Assembly: GCA_024275115.1 (NCBI GenBank)
Contig: JAJRZT010000082.1
Coordinates: 124,001 to 188,000 of the forward strand
Reading direction: 5' to 3'
DNA length: 64,000 bases
Source: Gammaproteobacteria bacterium
Lineage (GTDB): Bacteria; Pseudomonadota; Gammaproteobacteria; UBA6429; Thiohalophilaceae
The notes under the pieces are model-generated. The model searched no databases. It was not told where the DNA came from and was given only the letters and a program-made list of their open reading frames with translations. The translations under genes and the position numbers were made by a program. Below, piece by piece: positions 30,534 to 42,110 of this stretch. Each line of letters begins with the position of its first letter. Position 1 is the first letter of the stretch.

Positions 30534-32300
30534 ATGGATAAACAATCGGTGGTTAAACCTGAAGCGCTTGCTAATGTGGTTAAGGATGAGCGTAAAGATT
30601 CACTTCCCCCCCAAAGATCAGATCCACTGAATACACTGGGGCATACGCTCAGTATGCTATCGGCGCTAGATAGCATCCAGGATGTTGTTATTATCTGCAA
30701 TCTTCGTAGTCAGATAACTTATCTTAATAAAAAAGCAGAACAATTATTAAAGATAAAAAAGGATCATATTCTAGGCAAAGATTTTGACCATGTCATTACT
30801 ATTTACAATGAACTTAATATGCCAAGTTATTTAAGCCCGATACAAGTTTGTCTAAATGAAAAAAGAATTATTAAGCAACAATTAGACGCAAAATTACTAA
30901 CATCCGATGGCAAGCAGATATCAATCAACTATCGCGTAACCCCCGTTTTTGAGAACAGCACACTTCAATCCGTTGTTCTTGTTTTGCAGGACAAAACCAA
31001 TGACCATATTGCACGTCGTCAGCTTGAATACATTGTTCAGCACGATTTGTTAACCAATTTATATAACCGTAATTACTTCGAACAGCAGCTTACCCATGCG
31101 GTGAGTATTTCAAAACGCGGTTTGCGTATGCATGCAATGCTTTATATCGATATTAACCAGTTTAAAGTAATTAATGATACTGCCGGACATATGGTGGGTG
31201 ATGAGTTGCTCTGTGAAGTTTCTGCTGTATTGCAACAAAGAATTAGAGAATGTGATTTGTTAGCAAGGCTGGGCAGTGATGAATTTGGTATTTTACTAAA
31301 CGATGTTGATTCGCTTGGTGCGGTTCATATGGCCGATGATTTAATAAATGCAATGTCAATCCTCACTTTTATACGTGCGGGAAATTATTATGACATTAAT
31401 ATCAGTATTGGAATAACGCTGGTTGATAATCAGGCCATCAATACGGAGGATATATTGCGTCAGGCCGATATTGCCTGCACGGTTGCTAAACAGTATGATC
31501 AGAATGGTTGCCATTTGTATTCTGATCTGGATAGTGATGATATTATGGTGCGTGACGAGCTACGCCTGGTTAATGAATTACAAACTATTATTTCCGAAGA
31601 TCGGTTTAAAATGTTCTTTCAACCGATCATTGACCCACGGTCAGGTCAGGTTTTATTACATGAAACTTTATTGCGAATTGTAGATAAAGATAACAGTATC
31701 CGTCCTTCGTCTTCTTTTATTGAAACGGCAGAACGTTTTTCAATGATGCATAAGATTGACAGGCGTGTTATAGAAGCTACCTTGAATAATATAAAATATT
31801 TATCCAGTAAATATGGTGATATCACAATTTCTATGAACTTATCAGCCGTGTCATTAGGTAATCCGGATTTATTGAAAGATATTAAACATTTAATTATCTC
31901 ATCAGGTATTAACCCGGCGCAAATAGTGTTTGAGATCACCGAGTCATCAGCAGTATCGCAAATTGAAAGCGCCCGGTTTTTTATTAAAGGCCTGAAGGAA
32001 ATAGGCTGCCAGTTTGCATTGGATGATTTTGGTACAGGATTCAGTTCTTTTGCCTACCTAAAATATTTACCCGTTGACTACCTTAAAATTGATGGTACTT
32101 TTATTCGGGATATTATTAATGACAAAGTTGATCAGGCAATGGTGAAGTCCATACACCATATTGCAAAGTCATTAAATATCAAGACGATTGCTGAATATGT
32201 TGAAAATAAAGCGACATTGAAGCTACTGGCAGCAATGGGAATTGACTACGTGCAGGGTAATTATATTGGTGTGGCGGCAGCCAAACTAAATTTTGGTTAG
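30534..32300 (+). CDS. PAS-GGDEF-EAL c-di-GMP signalling protein with altered GGDEF
   Basis: This 588-residue cytosolic protein has a PAS domain at about 44-155, GGDEF at 165-330 and EAL at 345-585. The cyclase signature reads GSDEF (247-251) rather than GGDEF, so synthesis activity is doubtful; such domains often bind GTP and regulate the partner domain. The phosphodiesterase part keeps the ExLxR motif as ETLLR (377-381), MNLSA, EITES, LDDFGTGFSS (497 region), YLKID and an EYVEN glutamate, so c-di-GMP hydrolysis is plausible. There is no membrane span, and the PAS input ligand is unknown. It stands alone after der and converges with a small minus-strand gene, overlapping it by 4 bases. Confidence 0.93.
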   Translation: MDKQSVVKPEALANVVKDERKDSLPPQRSDPLNTLGHTLSMLSALDSIQDVVIICNLRSQITYLNKKAEQLLKIKKDHILGKDFDHVITIYNELNMPSYLSPIQVCLNEKRIIKQQLDAKLLTSDGKQISINYRVTPVFENSTLQSVVLVLQDKTNDHIARRQLEYIVQHDLLTNLYNRNYFEQQLTHAVSISKRGLRMHAMLYIDINQFKVINDTAGHMVGDELLCEVSAVLQQRIRECDLLARLGSDEFGILLNDVDSLGAVHMADDLINAMSILTFIRAGNYYDINISIGITLVDNQAINTEDILRQADIACTVAKQYDQNGCHLYSDLDSDDIMVRDELRLVNELQTIISEDRFKMFFQPIIDPRSGQVLLHETLLRIVDKDNSIRPSSSFIETAERFSMMHKIDRRVIEATLNNIKYLSSKYGDITISMNLSAVSLGNPDLLKDIKHLIISSGINPAQIVFEITESSAVSQIESARFFIKGLKEIGCQFALDDFGTGFSSFAYLKYLPVDYLKIDGTFIRDIINDKVDQAMVKSIHHIAKSLNIKTIAEYVENKATLKLLAAMGIDYVQGNYIGVAAAKLNFG

Positions 32301-32512
32301 TTTTTTATTCGGTGTAAACTGTGTTGCCAGTTCTTGTTCGGTTCTGTTTTTTTTAACAGAATGTAGTTCCCGACTTCATTCTCATACCAGCCTTGGTCAT
32401 ATTGTAAGGGCTCGACACTAAAACCCCACCAGCTACCGCTTTCATCCTGAGCTACCCAGTTAACCCAGGCAGGATAATGACAGCCAGATTCAGTTGACAG
32501 AATGGGTGTCAT
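32297..32512 (-). CDS. Conserved small tryptophan-rich protein, 71 residues
   Basis: The function is unknown. The sequence has six tryptophans and many acidic and aromatic residues (YPAWVNWVAQDESGSWWGF, QGWYENEVGNYILL), suggesting a compact beta-rich cytosolic domain without signal peptide. Its ATG overlaps the stop of the M23 peptidase gene by 4 bases, so the two are translationally coupled. I recall similar short proteins near peptidase or xseA genes in other gammaproteobacteria, but could not search. Overlap with the converging c-di-GMP gene is 4 bases. Confidence 0.7.
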   Translation of the reverse strand: MTPILSTESGCHYPAWVNWVAQDESGSWWGFSVEPLQYDQGWYENEVGNYILLKKTEPNKNWQHSLHRIKN

Positions 32513-33363
32513 TGTTCGGGTAAAAATAGCATTGGCTCTACCCGTGTATTATTCAGGTTAACACTCCAGTGCAAGTGGGCACCGGTAACGCGGCCGGTCA
32601 TGCCAACTTCACCTATAATGTCGCCTTGTTTAACTTGTTGTCCGGTTTTTATTATTATTTTACTTAAATGGAAGTACATGGTTATTAATCCCTGACCATG
32701 GTCGATAAAAATAGAATTACCATTAAAAAAGTAATCACCGGTGTTGGATATAATACCTGTTGCTGCTGCACGTACCGACGTGCCTGTTGCTGCTGCAATA
32801 TCAAGCCCACTATGGGGGCGACGTGGCTGCTTGTTAAAAAATCGTCGCAATCCAAAGGGGCTACTAAATGGGCCATTAACCGGAATAATAAAGTCAGTAT
32901 TCACATTAGGTACGTTACGCCATTTGTTAAATACAGTTTTAATGATTTTCTTTTCTTTTATGATCCGCTCGATATCTTTTTTAGTCGGGTTAACTTTACG
33001 TTTATTCTTAATGGTTAAGTATTGGGTTTTATATTTTTTTTGTTTTACTTTGAAAGGGTATTTTTTCCCCTTTGCAACTTTAATGAAGTATCTTCCGGCT
33101 TTTGTGTTAAGTGGAATGCCAACGATAGCATGCCAGGTTCTATTTTTTTCTTTTAGCATAACGCGGCGATTTTTAAATGTTGCCTGTGGCACGGGTTTAT
33201 CACTGTCAATATTAAGGTTAATAATTGCAATGCCTCCAGGCACAGTGTCATTCTTTGGTAGTGAGTTGGCAAAACTATTCTGGCTAAGTAAATAAAAAGT
33301 GACAATAAAGACAGAGAATAATTTCGACCTTAAGTTGAGTAAAGCATTTTCTTTATGAGCCAT
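32509..33363 (-). CDS. M23 family metallopeptidase (LytM-type), probably peptidoglycan hydrolase
   Basis: The 284-residue protein has a long N-terminal signal sequence (hydrophobic part at about 15-32) and a basic middle domain. The C-terminal M23 domain carries its zinc ligands in PHSGLDIA (His184, Asp188) and GAHLHWSV (His263, His265). All ligands of an active enzyme are present, so it is likely a periplasmic endopeptidase cutting peptide cross-links rather than a degenerate EnvC/NlpD activator. It lies 4 bases downstream of xseA and is coupled to the small gene that follows. Confidence 0.93.
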   Translation of the reverse strand: MAHKENALLNLRSKLFSVFIVTFYLLSQNSFANSLPKNDTVPGGIAIINLNIDSDKPVPQATFKNRRVMLKEKNRTWHAIVGIPLNTKAGRYFIKVAKGKKYPFKVKQKKYKTQYLTIKNKRKVNPTKKDIERIIKEKKIIKTVFNKWRNVPNVNTDFIIPVNGPFSSPFGLRRFFNKQPRRPHSGLDIAAATGTSVRAAATGIISNTGDYFFNGNSIFIDHGQGLITMYFHLSKIIIKTGQQVKQGDIIGEVGMTGRVTGAHLHWSVNLNNTRVEPMLFLPEQ

Positions 33364-33367
33364 TGGG

Positions 33368-34720
33368 TTAATCTTTAATCCATTTTTTTGTGACGGTTGA
33401 GGAAAATGAGCCTTTCGCTAATGTTATTACAACTTCATCTCCAGTTTCTACCTGTTTAATATCTTTAATTATAACATTGGAACTAACGTGATTAACATAA
33501 GCATAACCACGGTTAAGTGTTGCTAGAGGGCTAACTGCTTCGAGTATTGATGTCTGGCGAATAAAACGTTGTTTTAATATATCAAGCTGGTGTGTTTGCA
33601 CGGCTTTGAGTTTTTGAAAGAACTGGCTGACTGTTCGTTCGTGCATCTGAATTTTAAATGTTGGGTTCTGCGCATGGCAACGTGTGCTCAAGCTATTTAA
33701 TTGCAATGTCTCGGCAGTTATCTGTGTCTTTATTTTGCTTTGCAACCGAGATAATAGCTCGTCCACTCGTTGGCTGGTTTCTTCAATATAATGTTGGGGG
33801 TGAATGATATTTTTTGCAAGTAATTCAATGCGAGCTTGTTTCTGGTTTAGAGTATTTTTTATAAGCTGCACTAATCTTTTTTGTAATGCACTGAATTGCT
33901 GTGACCAATGTTTTGTGTCGGGGCTGACAAGTTCGGCTGCTGCTGTGGGAGTGGCGGCTCTTACATCGGCTACAAAGTCGGCAATGGTAAAATCAATGTC
34001 ATGGCCAATAGCCGATATGAGTGGAATCGTGCAATTAAAAATGGCTTGTGCCACCACTTCTTCGTTAAAAGACCACAGGTCTTCTAGCGAGCCACCACCA
34101 CGGGTTAACAATAATACATCGCATTCCTTTCTTTTTTCAGCGAGTTGGATAGTTTTGGCAATATCCGCTGCCGCTGTTTTACCCTGGACACTGACTGGGT
34201 AAATAATAACTTCGAGTGAGGCAAAGCGGCGTTTTAGAGTGGTGAGTACATCATGTATGGCTGCGCCCGAAGGAGAGGTGATAACGCCAATTCTTTTAGG
34301 GACGACCGGTAAGTTTTTTTTTGTTTCAGCAGCAAACAGTCCCTGCGCATTGAGTTTGTTTTTAAGTTGCTCAAATTGTTGCCGCAGTGCACCTTCACCC
34401 GCTTCTTCAAGGTGTTCAATGACTAGCTGAAACTCGCCGCGAGGTTCATAGAGCCCAACTTTTGCGCGTGCTATTACCTGCATGCCGTTGCGAGGTACAA
34501 ATCGGAGTAGTCGGTTGCGAGTTCTAAACATTGCGCAACGCACTTGTGCATGGTCATCTTTTAAAGAGAAGTACCAGTGCCCGGAAGCGGGGCAGGCCAG
34601 ATTGGATAATTCACCTTCAAGCCAGATAAGTGGAAAACCCGTTTCAAGAATTGTGCGTACTTCACGGTTTAAACGTGTGACGTTATATATATCGCGCAGT
34701 GGTTTAGAATTCATTGTCAT
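33368..34720 (-). CDS. xseA: Exodeoxyribonuclease VII large subunit
   Basis: XseA with XseB degrades single-stranded DNA. It has 450 residues. The N-terminal OB fold is marked by GELSNLACPASGHWYFSLKDD, and the catalytic domain by GVITSPSGAAIHDVLTTLKRR, LLLTRGGGSLEDLW and SAIGHDIDFTIADFVADVRAATPTAAAEL-like motifs (split here for brevity). A coiled-coil region follows. The start at 34720 gives the family N-terminus within a few residues. It heads an operon with the M23 peptidase and the 71-residue gene. Confidence 0.96.
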   Translation of the reverse strand: MTMNSKPLRDIYNVTRLNREVRTILETGFPLIWLEGELSNLACPASGHWYFSLKDDHAQVRCAMFRTRNRLLRFVPRNGMQVIARAKVGLYEPRGEFQLVIEHLEEAGEGALRQQFEQLKNKLNAQGLFAAETKKNLPVVPKRIGVITSPSGAAIHDVLTTLKRRFASLEVIIYPVSVQGKTAAADIAKTIQLAEKRKECDVLLLTRGGGSLEDLWSFNEEVVAQAIFNCTIPLISAIGHDIDFTIADFVADVRAATPTAAAELVSPDTKHWSQQFSALQKRLVQLIKNTLNQKQARIELLAKNIIHPQHYIEETSQRVDELLSRLQSKIKTQITAETLQLNSLSTRCHAQNPTFKIQMHERTVSQFFQKLKAVQTHQLDILKQRFIRQTSILEAVSPLATLNRGYAYVNHVSSNVIIKDIKQVETGDEVVITLAKGSFSSTVTKKWIKD

Positions 34721-34750
34721 AGTATATCGTGTTAGACAGAAAATTTAGAC

Positions 34751-34783
34751 AAAAAAAAGCCGAGTTACCACTCGGCTTTTTCT
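34751..34783. terminator. Rho-independent terminator after the small lipoprotein gene
   Basis: The stem AAGCCGAGT/ACTCGGCTT with a TACC loop is flanked by A-run and T-run. It lies between the stop of the minus-strand lipoprotein gene (34802) and the xseA start, so it isolates xseA from the upstream transcript. Confidence 0.9.
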
Positions 34784-34801
34784 ATCTGGGTACAAGTTTG
34801 T

Positions 34802-35107
34802 TTAGAATTGTGGACCAGCGCCGGCTTGTTGTTTTGCCTGTATTAAAGCCATTGTGCTTTGTGATTTTGCTTTACCTGCGAGTTTAACCGCTTTGTCATA
34901 GTCACCGGCTTTAAGTGCTTTTTTTGCTTTTTTGATAATTTTTTTGGTATCGCGCCATTCATATAATTTTTTGGCAGCACGTTTTGTTTCATGCTCTGCT
35001 GCTGCAATAGCGGCTTTTGCATCATTTGAGGTGTGTTTAGGGCCTGCTGCACAAGCTGTTAGTGTTAGGGCAATAGCCGCCACCAGGGTTATCATTAACT
35101 TTCTCAT
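34802..35107 (-). CDS. Small lipoprotein resembling SoxXA-binding proteins
   Basis: The 101-residue precursor has a lipobox LTAC (Cys19) and a strong GGAGG ribosome site. The mature part is helical and lysine/alanine-rich, with the pattern EWRDTKKIIKKAKKALKAGDYDKAVKLAGKAKSQS-like repeats of basic helices (shown here only in part by KAGDYDKAVKLAGKAKSQS). I recall the W-R-D-T and K-A-G-D-Y-x-K-A features from SoxXA-binding proteins of sulfur oxidisers, which help the SoxXA cytochrome act in thiosulfate oxidation. No other sox gene is in the window, so the assignment is tentative; it may simply be a general periplasmic lipoprotein. Confidence 0.6.
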   Translation of the reverse strand: MRKLMITLVAAIALTLTACAAGPKHTSNDAKAAIAAAEHETKRAAKKLYEWRDTKKIIKKAKKALKAGDYDKAVKLAGKAKSQSTMALIQAKQQAGAGPQF

Positions 35108-35329
35108 TTATTCCTCCAAAATCGTCAAAATTTTATAGTTGTTTTACTATTTTTTTATGCGTTTTCAATAGATTAAAATTTTTTTAAGTATTGAAACATT
35201 ATAAATTCGGGGGGGTGGTAAGCCCGGACTTGGTTAGATTATGCGTGGTTATATACTGAATGGCAATAGTTGATTGGCTAATCTTTTAAGATTATTTTGC
35301 TAATTTACCCTTTATATTGAGTCTTCATA

Positions 35330-36854
<1,525 letters not shown>

Positions 36855-36880
36855 TCTTTCTTTTATTCAGGGAAACCATT

Positions 36881-38461
36881 GTGACGACGGCTAATATCCA
36901 TGCGGATCGTATACTTATTCTCGATTTCGGTTCTCAATATACCCAGCTAATTGCGCGTCGCGTACGTGAAGCCGGTGTATACAGCGAAATATATCCTTAT
37001 GATATTGAAGAATCGGCAATTACCGATTTTAATCCAAAGGGAATTATTCTTTCTGGTGGCCCCGAAACCGTCACAGAAGGTGAATCGCCGCGAGCCTCCG
37101 ACTGTGTTTTTCAAATGGGTATTCCTGTTTTAGGTATTTGCTATGGCATGCAAACCATGGCAGCGCAATTAGGCGGGCGAGTTGAATCCGCTGACACACA
37201 CGAATACGGCTATGCGCAAGTGCGCGCGCGCGGCCATACCGAATTACTAAAAGACATTGAAGACCACCAAACCAAAGAAGGTTATGGCCTGCTAGACGTC
37301 TGGATGAGTCACGGCGATAAGGTTGCTGAGCTGCCGGATGGTTTTGTTTTAATGGCTTCGACGGATAGTGCTCCAATAGCGGGGATGGCCGATGAGTCAC
37401 GGCGTTTTTATGGCCTGCAATTCCATCCTGAAGTCACCCACACCCATCAGGGCGAACGGATTATCAATCGCTTTGTGCATGATATTTGTGGCTGCGCTAA
37501 TTTGTGGACAGCCGATAACATTGTAAACGACAGCATTGAAACCGTACGCAAACTGGTCGGGAAAGACGAGGTGATTTTAGGTTTGTCTGGCGGGGTTGAC
37601 TCCTCCGTGGTGGCCGCCTTATTACACAAAGCCATCGGCAAAAACCTAACGTGTGTGTTTGTCGATAACGGTTTGTTACGTTTAAACGAAGGCGATCAGG
37701 TAATGGCGACCTTTGCTGAACACATGGGTGTAAAAGTAATTCGTGTCGATGCCGAGCAACGTTTTTTAGATGCCTTAAAAGGCGAAAATGATCCAGAGAA
37801 AAAACGTAAAATTATTGGCAATTTGTTTGTTGATATTTTTGAAGAAGAGTCTAATAAGCTGGCAAATGCAAAATGGTTAGCGCAAGGCACCATTTACCCG
37901 GACGTAATTGAATCGGCTGGCGCAAAAACCGGTAAGGCACATTTAATTAAGTCACACCATAATGTTGGTGGTTTACCCGACTACATGAAGTTAAAACTTT
38001 GCGAGCCCTTACGTGAATTGTTTAAAGATGAAGTACGCAAGCTTGGTGTTGAATTAGGCTTGCCTTACGACATGGTGTACCGCCATCCCTTCCCTGGCCC
38101 TGGTTTAGGCGTGCGTATACTGGGTGAAGTGAAAAAAGAATACGCGGATATTTTACGTCTTGCCGATAATATTTTTATAGAAGAGCTACACGCGCATGAC
38201 CTGTATCAAAAAGTCAGTCAGGCCTTTACCGTGTTCTTACCGGTTAAATCAGTCGGTGTAACCGGTGACGGACGACGTTATCAATATGTTGTATCACTGC
38301 GTGCCGTTGAAACAATCGACTTTATGACCGCACGCTGGGCACATTTACCTTATGAGTTTTTAGAAATAGTGTCGAGCCGTATTATTAATGAAGTGGCCGG
38401 TATTTCGCGTGTGGCTTATGACATATCCAGTAAACCACCGGCTACGATAGAGTGGGAATAG
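36881..38461 (+). CDS. guaA: GMP synthase (glutamine-hydrolysing)
   Basis: GuaA aminates XMP to GMP. It starts at a GTG at 36881 and has 526 residues. The class I glutamine amidotransferase domain has the nucleophile in GICYGMQ (Cys near 87) and the His/Glu pair in FHPEVTHT. The ATP-pyrophosphatase domain carries [15 protein letters not shown] near residue 235, and the dimerisation domain ends with KPPATIEWE, the usual C-terminus. It is co-transcribed with guaB. Confidence 0.98.
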   Translation: MTTANIHADRILILDFGSQYTQLIARRVREAGVYSEIYPYDIEESAITDFNPKGIILSGGPETVTEGESPRASDCVFQMGIPVLGICYGMQTMAAQLGGRVESADTHEYGYAQVRARGHTELLKDIEDHQTKEGYGLLDVWMSHGDKVAELPDGFVLMASTDSAPIAGMADESRRFYGLQFHPEVTHTHQGERIINRFVHDICGCANLWTADNIVNDSIETVRKLVGKDEVILGLSGGVDSSVVAALLHKAIGKNLTCVFVDNGLLRLNEGDQVMATFAEHMGVKVIRVDAEQRFLDALKGENDPEKKRKIIGNLFVDIFEEESNKLANAKWLAQGTIYPDVIESAGAKTGKAHLIKSHHNVGGLPDYMKLKLCEPLRELFKDEVRKLGVELGLPYDMVYRHPFPGPGLGVRILGEVKKEYADILRLADNIFIEELHAHDLYQKVSQAFTVFLPVKSVGVTGDGRRYQYVVSLRAVETIDFMTARWAHLPYEFLEIVSSRIINEVAGISRVAYDISSKPPATIEWE

Positions 38462-38492
38462 CCGAAAGCATTTGTGAACATCACCTTTAATA

Positions 38493-38972
38493 ATGATAAG
38501 CCAGGCAACACAAGTATTTTCCACAGACGATATTAAGTGGATGCAACATGCGATTAAGCTCGCAAAGCATGCAGAGTCTGTCGATGAAGTGCCGGTGGGT
38601 GCGGTACTCGTTAAAGACAACCAACTGATTGCCGAGGGCTGGAACCAGCCTATTACGGGGAATGACCCCACTGCGCATGCGGAAGTGGTTGCGCTTAGGG
38701 CTGCCGCTCAAATACTTAATAATTACCGTTTAGTTGATACCACTTTGTACATTACTTTAGAGCCGTGTGCGATGTGTGCGGGTGCTTTAATGCATGCGCG
38801 AGTAAAACGGGTTGTTTTTGGTGCACATGATCCGCGCACGGGGGCGGCCGGTAGTGTGTTTAATATTTTAAACTCAACCGAACTAAATCATACCATTGAT
38901 ATTGAGCAGGGTGTACTGCAACAGGAGTGCGGCACGTTGTTAACCAATTTTTTCAGGAACAAACGAAAGTAA
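38493..38972 (+). CDS. tadA: tRNA-specific adenosine deaminase
   Basis: TadA converts A34 to inosine in tRNA-Arg(ACG). It has 159 residues. The zinc-binding catalytic motif is HAEVVALR with Glu as proton shuttle, plus PCAMCAGAL holding the other two ligands. The ARVKRVVFGAHDPRTGAAGS segment is typical of TadA rather than of free-base deaminases. It follows guaA by 31 bases, a common arrangement in gammaproteobacteria. The ATG at 38493 lacks a strong ribosome site; a later start at WMQHAIKLA's methionine is possible. Confidence 0.94.
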   Translation: MISQATQVFSTDDIKWMQHAIKLAKHAESVDEVPVGAVLVKDNQLIAEGWNQPITGNDPTAHAEVVALRAAAQILNNYRLVDTTLYITLEPCAMCAGALMHARVKRVVFGAHDPRTGAAGSVFNILNSTELNHTIDIEQGVLQQECGTLLTNFFRNKRK

Positions 38973-39017
38973 AAGCAAAGAAGCCTGTGAAGGATAGGAT
39001 AAGCGCGGCAAGCTTCT

Positions 39018-40445
39018 TTATAATATTGGTGACGAGTAAGCTAAAATGGATTCGGGTACAGAATCATTCAGGCCTTTTTCCAGTTGCCAGCGAAGAATGT
39101 CGTAATAACTGCGGATGTTTTCTACGTACTTAACGGGTTCAAGTCCGCGAGCATAACCATAGCGTGTATTTTTGTACCATTTCTTTTGTCGAAGTAATGG
39201 CAAGCTTTTTTTCAGGTCTTCCCATTTATAGGGGTTGCCACCAAGTTGCTCGGTAATAAGTTGTGCATCTTTTACATGCCCGTAACCTACATTATAAGAA
39301 GCAAGCGCCAGCCAGGTGCGATCAGGTTCGGTAATTTCAGCGGGTAAGCGGTCGATTAATGAACGCAAGTAGCGGGCCCCACCATTAATACTTTCTTCTG
39401 GATCGGTACGAACAACCACACCGAGTTGTTTTGCGGTGACTTTGGTTAACATCATCATGCCACGCACGCCCGTGGGTGACCTGGCTTGTGGGTTCCAGTG
39501 TGACTCCTGATACGCCGTTGCGGCTAACAGGCGCCAGTCAAGATTAGTTACTTGCGCAGCATCGGCTAACATAACCTGATACTTGGGTAGGCGGTTATTG
39601 ACATGGTACATGTAAGTATAGGTGCCGGCATAATCGTAGCGGTTAATATGCCCATAGTGGCGTTCAATTAAGTTATCGAGTTCACCACTGTTTTTTAGAT
39701 TGTTAAAGAAAGTAACGGCCTTATTGTACAGTGAACGATCTTCGCTGTTATTAAAGGCCCAGGCTAATTGTTGTGGTTCAGAAATATCAAAGGCAACACT
39801 CAGTTGCGGGTGATAGCGACGATTAATTGAAAATTCATTTGAGTCGGCAATGGTAAAGTCGAGGGCTTTCTCTGCAACCAGGTTGACCAGTTCACTGGTG
39901 CCGGCCGTTTTGTTTTCATCCCAGCTTAAATTTTTCCAGGTTTGTTTAATTTCGATTAAGCGTTCAACATGGCTGCTATTGGCGATAACTTCAATTTTAC
40001 CGCTTTGCAAATCAACCAGGCTGCGAGGGCGTCGCTGGTTTTTACGGTTATAAATAAGTTGCTCGGTTATCGATTGATAGGCTGGGGCAAAGAGTACTTT
40101 CTGTTTACGTTCTTCGGTTACGGTTAAACCGGCAGCGGCAACGTGTGCATCGCCATCTTCAACCTGGTCGAGAATGTCTTTTATGTCATCGGAGGTAATT
40201 AAAGTCAGTTTTACATTGAGAGAGGTAGCAAAACGCTGCAACAAGTCGTATTCCATGCCTGTTGGGCCATGCGGGCCTTCGTAAAAAGTGGTGGCTGCAT
40301 TGCGTGTGAGTGCGCGTAACTCGCCAGTGGATAAAACTTGTTCAAGCAAGTTTTTTTGTGGCGTGCATGCATTTAAAACAACACTCGACAAAATAGCGAG
40401 ACCAACAACACCTGCAAAAATACGACTATGCATAATATTCCCCAA
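39018..40445 (-). CDS. mltF: Membrane-bound lytic murein transglycosylase F
   Basis: MltF cleaves peptidoglycan glycan strands. It has 475 residues: a signal peptide with a lipobox-like LNAC (Cys27, or Cys22 if starting at the second ATG), an SBP_bac_3-like regulatory domain at about 38-270, and a C-terminal SLT domain with the catalytic glutamate in AYQESHWNP and the GVRGMMMLT motif. This domain order is the MltF hallmark. The E. coli enzyme is not lipidated, so the lipobox is a small difference. It converges with tadA. Confidence 0.95.
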   Translation of the reverse strand: MGNIMHSRIFAGVVGLAILSSVVLNACTPQKNLLEQVLSTGELRALTRNAATTFYEGPHGPTGMEYDLLQRFATSLNVKLTLITSDDIKDILDQVEDGDAHVAAAGLTVTEERKQKVLFAPAYQSITEQLIYNRKNQRRPRSLVDLQSGKIEVIANSSHVERLIEIKQTWKNLSWDENKTAGTSELVNLVAEKALDFTIADSNEFSINRRYHPQLSVAFDISEPQQLAWAFNNSEDRSLYNKAVTFFNNLKNSGELDNLIERHYGHINRYDYAGTYTYMYHVNNRLPKYQVMLADAAQVTNLDWRLLAATAYQESHWNPQARSPTGVRGMMMLTKVTAKQLGVVVRTDPEESINGGARYLRSLIDRLPAEITEPDRTWLALASYNVGYGHVKDAQLITEQLGGNPYKWEDLKKSLPLLRQKKWYKNTRYGYARGLEPVKYVENIRSYYDILRWQLEKGLNDSVPESILAYSSPIL

Positions 40446-40790
40446 ACCCTGTACATTGTATAGCGGCAGCTCGGGTAATAACTGAAGTATTGGTATTCAT
40501 AATTAACCCTGGAATTTATACCCGGTGCAGCATAGCGGTATATTATAACACACTAATATTTGTGCCTGTGATCATTATATATAAGGTATAGTGTGTCATT
40601 ATAGTAAATAGTTCATTATTTTTATGTTAATTTTCAACATGTTACTGTTAAAATAGGGTGGTTATCCACTTATTTGCTCTATGTTGTTGTATTATATCGA
40701 TTTTTATTAAATTTATTGAAATCAAATAGTTACATTTTTATTTATATTTCTGATTAAAATTTATCAGCTTCTTCGTTAAGGTTTATTTTT
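40446..40790. other. AT-rich intergenic region between mltF and rimO
   Basis: These 345 bases separate divergent genes and must hold both promoters. An 8-base perfect inverted repeat (ACACACTA at 40548-40555 and TAGTGTGT at 40589-40596) flanks a 33-base AT-rich centre and could be a regulator site. Downstream the DNA is very AT-rich up to the rimO start. No RNA gene or ORF of note was found. Confidence 0.45.
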
Positions 40791-42110
40791 ATGCAAGACA
40801 GTTTACCCAAAGTCGGTTTTATCAGTTTAGGTTGCCCCAAAGCACTGGTCGATTCGGAGCGTATTCTTACCCAGTTACGCGCCGAAGGTTATGAGGTGGT
40901 ACCAAGTTATCAGGATGCTAATCTGGTGGTAGTGAACACCTGCGGTTTTATTGATGATGCGGTGGCGGAATCGTTAGATACCATTGGTGAAGCACTGGCT
41001 GAAAATGGCAAGGTGATTGTAACGGGGTGCCTGGGTGCAAAAGGCGACATTGTAAAACAAACTCACCCGAATGTGCTCGCCGTGACCGGGCCACATGCCA
41101 CCGAAGAAGTGATGCAGGCCATTCATACCCATTTACCTAAACCGCATGATCCGTTTACTGATCTTGTACCATCTGGTGGCGTTAAGCTAACCCCGCGGCA
41201 TTATGCTTATCTTAAAATTTCAGAGGGCTGCAATCACCACTGTCGCTTTTGTATTATTCCCGATCTGCGAGGGGGGTTAGTTAGCAGGCCGGTTGGCGAA
41301 GTAATGACCGAAGCCGAGAATCTGGTGCAAGTGGGCGTAAAGGAATTACTGGTTGTGTCGCAGGACACCAGTGCTTATGGAGTCGATGTTAAATACAAGC
41401 CCGATTTCTGGAAAGGCCGGCCACTCAATACGCGTATGCTCGATCTTGCAACCGCTTTAGGTGATTTAGGTGCCTGGGTGCGGTTGCATTATGTGTACCC
41501 TTATCCGCATGTGGATGATGTCATCCCACTGATGGCGGCAGGTAAAATTTTGCCGTATCTGGATATTCCATTGCAGCATGCCAGCCCATCCATTTTAAAA
41601 TCAATGAAACGCCCGGCGAACACAGAAAATACATTAAAACGTATTGCACAATGGCGCAGTATTTGCCCGGACATTACCTTGCGTAGCACGTTTATTGTTG
41701 GCTTCCCTGGTGAGACGGAGGATGATTTTGAGCAGCTATTAGACTTTTTAGATGATGCGCAACTTGATCGTGTTGGTTGTTTTGCGTATTCACCCGTTGA
41801 CGGTGCCACGGCGAATGCCTTGCCCAATCAAATAGATGAGGATGTTAAACAACAACGCCTGGAAATTTTTATGCAAAAACAGGCGACCATAAGTGCCAGT
41901 AAACTGCAACAGCGTGTAGGACAAAGCCTACAGGTTATGGTCGATGGTATTTCTGAAGACGGCCACGCACTCGCACGTTCAAAGGCCGAAGCCCCGGAAG
42001 TCGATGGTTGGGTGATTATTAAAAATCAGCCGCAACTGGTTTCTGGTGAGTTTGCCAGTGTTAAAATAATGGACGCCGATGAGCATGATCTGTGGGCGGA
42101 GTTAGTATAA
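40791..42110 (+). CDS. rimO: Ribosomal protein uS12 methylthiotransferase RimO
   Basis: RimO is a radical SAM enzyme that adds a methylthio group to the aspartate of ribosomal protein S12. It has 439 residues. The N-terminal UPF0004 domain supplies cluster ligands Cys15 ([10 protein letters not shown]), Cys51 and Cys80; the radical SAM cluster is held by Cys147, Cys151 and Cys154 (CNHHCRFC); a C-terminal TRAM domain follows. [10 protein letters not shown] distinguishes it from MiaB. It is monocistronic here. Confidence 0.97.
   Translation: MQDSLPKVGFISLGCPKALVDSERILTQLRAEGYEVVPSYQDANLVVVNTCGFIDDAVAESLDTIGEALAENGKVIVTGCLGAKGDIVKQTHPNVLAVTGPHATEEVMQAIHTHLPKPHDPFTDLVPSGGVKLTPRHYAYLKISEGCNHHCRFCIIPDLRGGLVSRPVGEVMTEAENLVQVGVKELLVVSQDTSAYGVDVKYKPDFWKGRPLNTRMLDLATALGDLGAWVRLHYVYPYPHVDDVIPLMAAGKILPYLDIPLQHASPSILKSMKRPANTENTLKRIAQWRSICPDITLRSTFIVGFPGETEDDFEQLLDFLDDAQLDRVGCFAYSPVDGATANALPNQIDEDVKQQRLEIFMQKQATISASKLQQRVGQSLQVMVDGISEDGHALARSKAEAPEVDGWVIIKNQPQLVSGEFASVKIMDADEHDLWAELV

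Noticed and set aside
38945..39030. AAGAAGC...GCTTCTT pair between tadA and mltF as a terminator
   Set aside because: The loop is about 28 bases and the stem is only 7, so it is too weak to call confidently.
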